Assembly: GCA_964593455.1 (NCBI GenBank)
Contig: CAZQHK010000006.1
Coordinates: forward strand, 1-64,000
DNA: 64,000 nucleotides
Source: CAZQHK01 sp964593455
GTDB lineage: Bacteria; Muiribacteriota; CAYSPT01
Direction: 5' to 3'
Numbering within the stretch: the stretch's first letter is position 1; each line of letters opens with the position of its first letter. Below, one piece after another: positions 57,045 through 64,000 of the stretch. The notes beneath the pieces are model-generated. The model was not told where the DNA came from, searched no databases, and saw only the letters and a program-made list of their open reading frames with translations. The position numbers and the translations under genes are program-made.

Positions 57045-58373
57045 CTATTCCTTCTCAAGGTATTGCTGTAGGCCTTTGTGGACTTCTTTCAAGGTTTCTC
57101 GAGCGGGGCGGCCGGTTTTGAAGAACAGGTCGAATTCCATGGTGACGATGTCGTTGACCTGGGCGGAGAAACGGCTGGCGGGGAGCCCACGGCCGTACAA
57201 GGTGGAGTCGAGATAAACCTGGTTGTTTATCTTACGGGACACCTCGCCGTCATCGCTTACCAGCGGGGCTTTCAGGAAGTGGTCAGACTCGGCCACTTCA
57301 ATTCTCGAAGGTACTGCCTGGCCCCCGGCGGCCACGGCGATCTGCCCCTCTTTGCCGGTCAGATACTTGACCAATTCCCAGGCCGCTTCCGGGTTCTTGC
57401 ACTTGGAGGAGATGGAGTAGCAAACGGTGGCGATGGTGGTGTTGCGCTGTTTGCCCTGGGGAAGCTCCGCGATGTCCCAATCAAATTTCTTGATGTTCTT
57501 GAAGTTCTGGCACACCCAGCGTCCATAGGTGCACATGGCTACACTGCCGCTGGCGAACATGTCGGCGCAGCCCATGTCCATGGTCACCGAAGGCCTGGGG
57601 GCTACCTCGTGCTTGAAGATAAGATCATAGTAGAACTCCAGCGCTTCTGTGTTGGCGTCGATGTACCGCGGGTCGGCCAGAAGCCATTTTGAATGGTCCT
57701 CGGTCATGAGCGAACCGCCGTTTTGCCAGATCCAGGGGGCCCAGAAAGTCCAGTTGAGATCGGCAATGAATCCGTATTTCAGCGGCCGGCCCTGCTTGTT
57801 TTTTATGGTGAGCGCTTTAGCTGCTACCACCAGGTCGTCCCAGACCCAGTCGCGGGTCGGATAGGCGATGCCCGCCTTGTTGAACATGTCTTTATTGTAG
57901 TACAGGACGATAGGAGAATAGTCCTTGGGAATTCCGTAGCAGACGCCGTCGGATTTGAACTGGTCCATCAGGACGGGATAAAAATCATCTTCACCGAAAT
58001 CCGGTTCTTTTTCCATCATGGTGCTCAGGTCCTTGAGCGCTCCGCGGCTGACATAGGCGGGAAACTCAGCCTTGCCGACGTAAAATACATCCGGCGGCGT
58101 ACCGGCGGCGATCATGGTCTGGAGTTTGTCGTTGTAGCCGCCCGGACAGTGCATGATGAAGACTTCGATATCGGGAAACTTCTTGTTGAAGCCTTCGATG
58201 TATTTTTTTACGGTGTAATATTCGTCGGTGATCCCCCACATCATGTAAACAAGGTGTGTTTTGCCGTCCTGGACACCGGCCTGTTGCTGACGGCATCCGG
58301 AGGATAGCAGCGCCGTTCCCGTGATTAGCAGCGTCGCCAGTAAGACGATACCGAGCAAATGTGATCTTTTCAC
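57045..58373 (-). CDS. Sugar ABC transporter substrate-binding lipoprotein
   Basis: 442 residues of the family 1 extracellular solute-binding type. The lipoprotein signal ends LLSSGC with Cys27. The mature protein has the expected bilobal pattern: LVYMMWGITDEYYTVKKYIEGF, GTPPDVFYVG, DYSPIVLYYNKDMFNKAGI, then FASGSVAMCTYGRWV and a C-terminal NPEAAWELVKYLTGKEGQ. It would capture an oligosaccharide in the periplasm for the two permeases encoded upstream. Being last rather than first in the operon is unusual. It is convergent with the GH65 gene, which ends 20 bases away, and the shared locus suggests an alpha-glucobiose ligand (inference). Confidence 0.93.
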   Translation of the reverse strand: MKRSHLLGIVLLATLLITGTALLSSGCRQQQAGVQDGKTHLVYMMWGITDEYYTVKKYIEGFNKKFPDIEVFIMHCPGGYNDKLQTMIAAGTPPDVFYVGKAEFPAYVSRGALKDLSTMMEKEPDFGEDDFYPVLMDQFKSDGVCYGIPKDYSPIVLYYNKDMFNKAGIAYPTRDWVWDDLVVAAKALTIKNKQGRPLKYGFIADLNWTFWAPWIWQNGGSLMTEDHSKWLLADPRYIDANTEALEFYYDLIFKHEVAPRPSVTMDMGCADMFASGSVAMCTYGRWVCQNFKNIKKFDWDIAELPQGKQRNTTIATVCYSISSKCKNPEAAWELVKYLTGKEGQIAVAAGGQAVPSRIEVAESDHFLKAPLVSDDGEVSRKINNQVYLDSTLYGRGLPASRFSAQVNDIVTMEFDLFFKTGRPARETLKEVHKGLQQYLEKE

Positions 58374-58381
58374 CGTATCAG

Positions 58382-59257
58382 CTATCCTTTCATCCCGGAC
58401 AAGGCAATTCCCTTGACGAAGAACCGCTGGTTAAAGATGTAGATAATGAGTACCGGCATCAGCGTTATCATGGCTCCCGCCATCAGGAGCGCCCATTGGG
58501 TTCCGAATTGGCTCTGGAAGACGGCGACTCCCACCGGGAGCGTGCGCATCTCCATGCTGTTGGTCACGACCAACGGCCATAGGAAGCTGTTCCACGAGCC
58601 CATGAAGGTGAAGGTGGTCAGGGTGGCCAGCGCCGGCTTGGAAAGCGGCAGGATAATGCTGATGAATATCTTCCAGGTGCTGGCTCCATCGATGGTGGCT
58701 GCTTCTTCCAGAGACCGTGGTATGGACAAGAAAAACTGCCTGAGCATAAAGGTGCCGTAGGCTGAGAACATGGCCGGGAGAATCAGAGCCTGGTAGGTGT
58801 CAACCCACTGGAGCTTTTTGATCAGAATGAAGACCGGTATCATGGTCACCTGTCCGGGAACCATCATGGTGGCCAGGTAGCTGACGAACACTTTGTCACG
58901 GCCCTTCCATTGCAGCCGGGCGAAGGCGAAAGCAGCCATGGCGCTGGTAAAAACCTGTCCCAGGGTAACGGTTACGGCAATAAATATGCTGTTGAAGAAA
59001 AACCGGGCGAAGGGTGCCAGGTACCAGACCGGCCGGTCCGCCGCCCGCTGTTTGAGAAACCAGGCATCGGTATAGTTTTTCCACTTGATGGGTTCCGGGA
59101 TCCACTTGAGGGGGAAATCGGAGATCTGGTCGACCTCCTTGAGCGACGTGGAGATCATCCACACAAAGGGGATGATCATGGAAGCGGCTCCGGCAATGAG
59201 GATGATATACGTGATGACTCTCAGGACCGTGCCTGTTTTGGTACTTCCTACGACCAC
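58382..59257 (-). CDS. Sugar ABC transporter permease, MalG type
   Basis: 291 residues with six membrane helices. The cytoplasmic EAA loop that docks the ATPase is clear (EAATIDGASTWKIF, about 185-198). It opens with a helix at 12-34, has the typical FNSIFIAVTVTLGQVFTSAMAAFAF segment nearby (residues about 88-112), and ends QRFFVKGIALSGMKG, the usual C-terminus of this group. It pairs with the MalF-type permease 18 bases upstream and precedes the binding protein by 8 bases. No ATPase gene lies in the window, so a shared MsmX/UgpC-like ATPase elsewhere is expected. Confidence 0.95.
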   Translation of the reverse strand: MVVGSTKTGTVLRVITYIILIAGAASMIIPFVWMISTSLKEVDQISDFPLKWIPEPIKWKNYTDAWFLKQRAADRPVWYLAPFARFFFNSIFIAVTVTLGQVFTSAMAAFAFARLQWKGRDKVFVSYLATMMVPGQVTMIPVFILIKKLQWVDTYQALILPAMFSAYGTFMLRQFFLSIPRSLEEAATIDGASTWKIFISIILPLSKPALATLTTFTFMGSWNSFLWPLVVTNSMEMRTLPVGVAVFQSQFGTQWALLMAGAMITLMPVLIIYIFNQRFFVKGIALSGMKG

Positions 59258-59275
59258 GTTTCTTCAGTCCTCTCG

Positions 59276-60208
59276 TCAGACATCCTGTTTAAAGAATTTC
59301 CACTGGAACAGCGTCACCGACAATATCATGGCGAAGAGCACCGTGGCGATGGCGGTGGCGTATCCCATGTCAGAGAATTTAAAGGCGTGCTTGTATATCA
59401 GGTATACCAGCGTGGTGGTGGCTCCCCCAGGTCCTCCCTGGGTCATGATGTACACCTCGCCGAACACCTGGAAGGAACCGATCAGCGACATGATCATCAC
59501 GAAAAAAGTGGTGGCGGTTAAGGACGGCCAGGTTACATGCAAGAACTGCTCCCACTTGTTGGCTCCGTCAATCTCCGCCGCCTCGTAGAGATGCCCCGGT
59601 ATCCCCTGCAGTCCCGCCAGGTAGATAAGCATATTGTAGCCCAGACTCTTCCAGACACTCATGAGAACCACCGCCGGGATGGCCAACCGGGGGCTCCCCA
59701 GCCAGTCCGGTCCCCGGATGATGGGGCTGATGATGTTGGCGTTGAACAGTTTTCCGATAGCGTTGATGATACTGATAAACACGTTCCCTACCAGCACTAA
59801 TACGCTGTTGATTAAACCCACGTCGGTGTTGTAGAGCCAGCGCCAGATCAAGGCTACGGCGATCATGGATGAGATTACCGGCAGAAAGTAGATGGACCGG
59901 AAAAGCACCCGTCCCTTGATTTTCTGGTTCAAAAGAATAGCGAAGAACAATGACGCGAAGATCCCGAGTGGTACCGACAGGGTGGTGAAATAGATAGTGT
60001 TGCCCATGGCCTGCCAGAAGTACTTGTCTCCCAGGAGAAAGGCAAAGTTTTTGAGCCCCACGAATTTCGGGGCGGTGCAGAGGTCCCAGGCGAACAGGCT
60101 CAACAGGAAAGCGCTAGCTACCGGTATCAGGGTGAAAAAGAGAAACCCAATGATATTAGGGCTTAAAAAGAGAATAGCGGTAATAGTTTCGCGAATTTTT
60201 TTGCTCAC
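59276..60208 (-). CDS. Sugar ABC transporter permease, MalF type
   Basis: I start at GTG 60208 (GGGAG eleven bases upstream), giving 310 residues that open SKKIRETITAILFLSPNIIG like other family members. ATG 60265 would add 19 residues and has a fair ribosome site, but it falls between the predicted -35 and -10. There are six membrane helices, an EAA loop EAAEIDGANKWEQF, and the family motif QVFGEVYIMTQGGPGGAT. First gene of the permease-permease-binding-protein operon, which feeds substrates to the convergent GH65 region. Confidence 0.93.
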   Translation of the reverse strand: MSKKIRETITAILFLSPNIIGFLFFTLIPVASAFLLSLFAWDLCTAPKFVGLKNFAFLLGDKYFWQAMGNTIYFTTLSVPLGIFASLFFAILLNQKIKGRVLFRSIYFLPVISSMIAVALIWRWLYNTDVGLINSVLVLVGNVFISIINAIGKLFNANIISPIIRGPDWLGSPRLAIPAVVLMSVWKSLGYNMLIYLAGLQGIPGHLYEAAEIDGANKWEQFLHVTWPSLTATTFFVMIMSLIGSFQVFGEVYIMTQGGPGGATTTLVYLIYKHAFKFSDMGYATAIATVLFAMILSVTLFQWKFFKQDV

Positions 60209-60255
60209 GACTATATGTTCTCCCACGCTATATATAGGATGCTCAAGCTTTCCAT

Positions 60256-60285
60256 TATGTACCATAGTCTTCCTTAAACTGTCAA
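60256..60285 (-). promoter_or_regulatory. Predicted sigma-70 promoter of the ABC transporter operon
   Basis: On the minus strand, TTGACA (60285-60280) and TACATA (60261-60256) are 18 bases apart, about 48 bases before the GTG at 60208. The ATG at 60265 would lie inside the promoter, which argues for the GTG start. Confidence 0.55.
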
Positions 60286-60373
60286 CCAGGGTGAGATCAC
60301 TCTGTCTGACAAAACCCGGCGGATAAACAGTGTCTCTGCACGTTCTGACCGTTGGAGATCAATTAATTTCAAG

Positions 60374-60403
60374 TTGACATAGTTATTTTAATTATTCTAT
60401 AAT
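60374..60403 (+). promoter_or_regulatory. Near-consensus sigma-70 promoter
   Basis: A perfect TTGACA (60374-60379) and a perfect TATAAT (60398-60403) with an 18-base AT-rich spacer, 70 bases upstream of the gene at 60474. It is the strongest promoter match in the window and implies high basal expression of the two exported proteins downstream. Confidence 0.88.
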
Positions 60404-60473
60404 TAACATGGAAAAGTATCTTTGTTAGATAAAGCATGTCCATAATTTCAGGTAATTTGGAGGATATAAACCG

Positions 60474-61520
60474 GTGAATCGATGGCTGGTCTGCGTGTGC
60501 CTGCTGGTTATTTTCACGGTGGTACCGACGGATATCATGGCTGAGGAACTATCTTCATCGTCAGCCAAGATAGCACTGGGTGCCGTTGACCTGGCGGCTT
60601 GTGTCAGTTTCCATCCGCTGATCGGCGACTATATCATTTTAAAACAGGCTATCGAGAATCAAAAAAGCGGTATCGTCAGGGCCCTTAAAGGGGCTAATGA
60701 GCTGATGCTGAGATCGCTCGATAACCGGCTGAAGGAGATCGAACGGAAACTTGATATCATAAACCGTGCTTCAACAGATAATGGCCAGGCCGACCATGAG
60801 GTTCCTTCGCCGGATGATGGACCGGTCATGGTGAGCATCAATCTCTCCCGGTATGACCAACCGGATGAGGAAGTTCTCACAGAAACCGATGAACCGCTGG
60901 ATGCGAATCAATTATCAGATGAACTGTACCGCCTTAAAAATGAAAAAGAAAAGGTCCGGGCAAAGGTCAAGTACATCCAGACCGATGAAGCCCGGCAGGA
61001 GCTGACCACCATGGGAGAGAGAATAAAACGGGATGTGCTCCAGACGCTCCGTGAACTGTGCGCGACCCACCAGGTGGCGGCGGTGATCAACTTTTCCCAC
61101 TCCTCCCTGAATCTGAACAAGAGAGTGCTTCCCCATACGGACGGCGATATCCCCATTTCAGACGCGGAAGCCGGAGAAATGGACCTGGCGCCGGTTGATG
61201 TGGAAGTCACGTTCGAACAGATGCTCCATTTCTCGGAAATATTCTGGACCGAGGAAAACGCTTCTCAACTGAGGTCTATTATCGATAATGAGCTGGTAGA
61301 ATTCCCGTATTATCTCAAGTTGTTCAGAGGGTACCTTGAAACACGTTTGTTTGTTCATGGAAAGGACAAAGCTTCGTTTGAAGACGTTTTTCTTACTCGA
61401 ATGGTAGTAAAGGAAAATTTTAAAAAATACAGTGTGGCCGAAAGAAAGGTCGAATTCGCTATGAAATTGCTTGCGCGATATTTCGAACCTGGTTCGGATG
61501 AAGGTGAAACGGAGGAATAA
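60474..61520 (+). CDS. Exported coiled-coil protein, OmpH/Skp-like
   Basis: 348 residues from GTG 60474 with GGAGG ten bases upstream. A signal peptide (about 1-23, ending DIMA) is followed by KIALGAVDLAACVSFHPLI, similar in layout to the first strand of OmpH/Skp. A long charged helical region (about 65-215) includes LSDELYRLKNEKEKVRAKVKY. It then has RIKRDVLQTLRELCATHQVAAVINFS, which resembles the last helix and strand of Skp. About 120 further residues are extra relative to Skp (about 160 aa). It is probably a periplasmic chaperone-like protein, and the family match is tentative. The next gene starts 2 bases after its stop, so the two are coupled and may be chaperone and client. Confidence 0.6.
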   Translation: MNRWLVCVCLLVIFTVVPTDIMAEELSSSSAKIALGAVDLAACVSFHPLIGDYIILKQAIENQKSGIVRALKGANELMLRSLDNRLKEIERKLDIINRASTDNGQADHEVPSPDDGPVMVSINLSRYDQPDEEVLTETDEPLDANQLSDELYRLKNEKEKVRAKVKYIQTDEARQELTTMGERIKRDVLQTLRELCATHQVAAVINFSHSSLNLNKRVLPHTDGDIPISDAEAGEMDLAPVDVEVTFEQMLHFSEIFWTEENASQLRSIIDNELVEFPYYLKLFRGYLETRLFVHGKDKASFEDVFLTRMVVKENFKKYSVAERKVEFAMKLLARYFEPGSDEGETEE

Positions 61521-61522
61521 CA

Positions 61523-64000
61523 ATGAGATTAATTCGCGTTGTAATTATGGGCTTGCTTCTGGTTTCGGTACTTATTTCGGGTGTTCGGGCGGAGAATGTT
61601 TGGGCCCAGGACCAAAACGGCAGTTTTTATGTACTTAGAAAGATCAAGGGAGTGACACATGTCGTCGGTTACCCGATGATTAACAATGTCGCCCAAAAAA
61701 CGAGCCAATTCAAAGCTCCGAGGGCCGTATCCGTGTCCGTTGATCCCAATGGAAACGTGTTCACTCTCCGGGAGGAGAAACGGGGTAACCGGCACATCAT
61801 AAAGGTTTACAAAAATACACAACCGTATACCGTTACCGGCACCCCCCTGGAGGTGGATGTTGGAAAATGGGGAACCCTTTACCATGACGTGACCGCCAAG
61901 TTCGGTTCGAAACCGGGCGGCTCCAGCCGGTATAGAGCCGATCTCGAGGTGAGCCAGAACAATAAGAATGGAGACCGGGTGTACGTATACACTTCACATC
62001 CCAGCTCTCAACTCCATTACCTGCCCCAGACAGGCGTCCAGGCGCCGAAGATATACCGGCAAAGCGGCGGGAATATCGAGTCTCTGGTGGTAAACGCCTA
62101 CTCCTCTAAAAAAGATTACGTCCAACTCCACAACACTGACGGCTACGATCTCCAGGCTCTCTGGTCTCCGCTTCCGGGAGCGCAGGGGACCACCGGCTAT
62201 CTCCACCGCAGCTCGGGCAACAAGGTCTTTCGTCTGAGCAAACCCGAAGGGAATCCGATCACGCAAGGCGTGGTGGCTTTTAACGCCAAGATCGACCGGT
62301 CAGACGCTTTCGCGGACTACGTGGCGGCCTACAATCCCAACCAGGGCCACGGCCTGTCCTTTATGTCCGCTAATGCCCGGGGACAGGCGGGCAACAACAC
62401 CATTTATCACATGATCAGCGATACCGCTCTCAAGGATGTCCAGGACAAGAAGAAAAGCTGGGGGCTCTCATGGGCCACCCTGGGGACCGGAGCCAGCATC
62501 CGGGTGCATATGGCGGCGCCGAGCATTATCGAAGGAAAAAACCTCCTCGTTTACGAACCTATCATGAAGCTCAATCCCAATGCCATGAGACGAGGAGAGA
62601 TCAAGGATTCAAACGGTGACAATTACGATGATTACGGGTACAACCGGGACGACTACGTGGTCATGGATGTGAAGACTCATAGTTTTCCCCTCAGCCAGGC
62701 CAGCGGCCGGGTGAAAACCTTCAGTTACCGCTCTCTCGATTATGTCACCGGGAGCGCCACGGGTCCGTATATGTATTTCAAAGTTGATGGCCGGCGGGAC
62801 GGCAGCCGGGATGAAGTCGGCATCAGCGTCCAGAACTCGGGCCGGACCGACAGCGGCAATGTCGTGGCCACCGAAGCTACCAAAGCATCGTTCGTGAAGG
62901 CCGAGTACTACGGTGTCTCAGGTAGTAACCAGAACGGTTTTCCGGCGGCGCCCGACAAGTACGACAACGAAGTGGGCGACATCTACACGCTGCGCCGCAC
63001 CTACGGGTACTACAAGAACACTTCGGGACAACTCCTCACCCTGGGAGGCGGCACCCAGACCCTCACCAAGGAACGGGACACCTTCTACGCGCTCTTCCAG
63101 GACCGTGACATGACGGACCACCGGTTCCATATCGGGACCACCAAGTACCAGCAGAAGCTCTATAAGCGGGGTTGCGGGTGCCGTGGCTCCTACTACGGGG
63201 CTTTCCAGGAGATCTCCTCGCCGCAGAGCCCGATCATGGACCTGACCGTGGTCAACATCGGGATGCCTCCCCACATCCAGGGCGATATTATCACCGATAT
63301 CCAGAGCCGTGATTATCTTTCCGAAGGTAATCTACTGATCAACGAGGACGGTTATTACGGGGCCCAGTATGGGGGAAACTGGTGCTTCGAGAACTGGAAT
63401 GGCGCCCTGGGCTCTAACAAGGACACCGATATGGACAATCGGGCCGGGGGACTGAACCAGGCCGTATATTCGAACAAGAGCAATGCCTATTGGGGTACGA
63501 ACCACCCCAGCCGTGATCCCCTGAACCCGGTATTCTTCTGGAAGATCAGGCAGCTCAAGCCGGCCCAGACCGGCTGGATTCTGGTAAACACCGGCCCGGA
63601 ATTCAAACCGGGCGATAAATACATATTCCGGGACGGCGGCAAGTACCAGATCAAACTCGATATGGAATGCTACATGGCCGACTGGGGTTCCCTGAACTAC
63701 CCGCCGTTTTACTGGGAGTCTTCCGGAACCCTGGAAAATATCAAGGACATGGCGGCCTACGCGGGTGCCAGGCAGGATGTCATAACGGTAGTAGCCAAAG
63801 CCAAGGAACCGACACCCGAACCAGGGGACTTGAAAGTGGCCTTTTACAACGTGAAGAACGGTAGTGACTATCCCTCTTCTTACCAGCACGCGGCGGTGGA
63901 TGAAGATACGAACAAGATCACGCTTTACGGTTCGACCGGAGATGATGTCATGGCGGTCTGTATCTACCAAGTGGACAACGGCACGGGTTCCCCTGTAAAA
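61523..64000 (+). CDS. Large secreted protein of unknown function (partial, runs off the window)
   Basis: ATG 61523 (GGAGGAA upstream) opens a frame that has no stop for 826 codons to the window edge. A signal peptide (about 1-23, ending SGVRAE) is followed by a Tyr-, Asn- and Gly-rich, beta-dominated sequence. The N-terminal part contains RAVSVSVDPNGNVFTLREE, suggestive of a beta-propeller-like strand. A repeated acidic stretch DSNGDNYDDYGYNRDDY near residue 368 could bind calcium. A CGC motif (RGCGCRG) lies near residue 551. No enzyme motif recognised. Coupling to the OmpH/Skp-like gene and the strong shared promoter suggest an abundant surface or extracellular structural protein (inference). 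Confidence 0.8.
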   Translation, partial: MRLIRVVIMGLLLVSVLISGVRAENVWAQDQNGSFYVLRKIKGVTHVVGYPMINNVAQKTSQFKAPRAVSVSVDPNGNVFTLREEKRGNRHIIKVYKNTQPYTVTGTPLEVDVGKWGTLYHDVTAKFGSKPGGSSRYRADLEVSQNNKNGDRVYVYTSHPSSQLHYLPQTGVQAPKIYRQSGGNIESLVVNAYSSKKDYVQLHNTDGYDLQALWSPLPGAQGTTGYLHRSSGNKVFRLSKPEGNPITQGVVAFNAKIDRSDAFADYVAAYNPNQGHGLSFMSANARGQAGNNTIYHMISDTALKDVQDKKKSWGLSWATLGTGASIRVHMAAPSIIEGKNLLVYEPIMKLNPNAMRRGEIKDSNGDNYDDYGYNRDDYVVMDVKTHSFPLSQASGRVKTFSYRSLDYVTGSATGPYMYFKVDGRRDGSRDEVGISVQNSGRTDSGNVVATEATKASFVKAEYYGVSGSNQNGFPAAPDKYDNEVGDIYTLRRTYGYYKNTSGQLLTLGGGTQTLTKERDTFYALFQDRDMTDHRFHIGTTKYQQKLYKRGCGCRGSYYGAFQEISSPQSPIMDLTVVNIGMPPHIQGDIITDIQSRDYLSEGNLLINEDGYYGAQYGGNWCFENWNGALGSNKDTDMDNRAGGLNQAVYSNKSNAYWGTNHPSRDPLNPVFFWKIRQLKPAQTGWILVNTGPEFKPGDKYIFRDGGKYQIKLDMECYMADWGSLNYPPFYWESSGTLENIKDMAAYAGARQDVITVVAKAKEPTPEPGDLKVAFYNVKNGSDYPSSYQHAAVDEDTNKITLYGSTGDDVMAVCIYQVDNGTGSPVK

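Overview
This is a stretch of bacterial chromosome at roughly 50% G+C. It carries a conserved translation-factor operon, followed by a large surface-polymer and secretion region and then an alpha-glucoside metabolism region. Lipoprotein signals, two predicted outer-membrane beta-barrels and a pseudopilin point to a diderm (Gram-negative-type) bacterium. The run of 100 Ns and the many unfamiliar proteins suggest a scaffold from an uncultivated lineage. No rRNA, tRNA or CRISPR is present, and I cannot place the phylum from sequence alone. TGA is an ordinary stop here, since many intact genes end with it.

Layout. 1-610: the tail of an unknown gene, a strong terminator, an AT-rich spacer and a 52-residue Cys-rich protein. 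659-1879 (minus): three small genes including a PaaI-type thioesterase. 1933-11448 (plus): promoter, hairpin leader, then rimP-nusA-infB-DUF503-(rbfA fused to nrnA)-truB-ribF and a sensor/SpoIIE phosphatase. A 19-bp inverted-repeat element sits between infB and the DUF503 gene.

11512-46238 is the most unusual part. A gene of about 19.2 kb (14951-34150) encodes a lipoprotein-like protein of at least 6399 residues, built from about 70 tandem beta-sandwich (carboxypeptidase-regulatory-like) domains. It lies behind a sigma-54-type promoter. On its two sides, in mirror order but all on the plus strand, lie two copies of the same gene set: a DUF2723 GT-C glycosyltransferase with C-terminal TPRs, an outer-membrane barrel, and an O-antigen-ligase-like (Wzy_C) protein with TPRs. 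A lone pseudopilin with a long extension separates the halves, and a six-hairpin glycosidase closes the second operon. My inference is that this is a protein glycosylation and surface-display module whose substrate is the giant protein.

46358-57024: a peptidase S51-like gene, a YfhO-type membrane protein, a UPF0158 protein, then two GH65 disaccharide phosphorylases around a fused beta-phosphoglucomutase/trehalose-6-phosphate phosphatase. The second GH65 gene is split by an in-frame TGA. 57045-60208 (minus) encodes two sugar ABC permeases and a binding lipoprotein, without an ATPase. Together they suggest uptake and phosphorolysis of an alpha-glucobiose such as trehalose. A roughly 30-bp motif occurs three times just behind genes in this region.

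60374-64000: a near-consensus promoter drives a periplasmic OmpH/Skp-like protein and a large secreted protein that runs off the end of the window with no stop.
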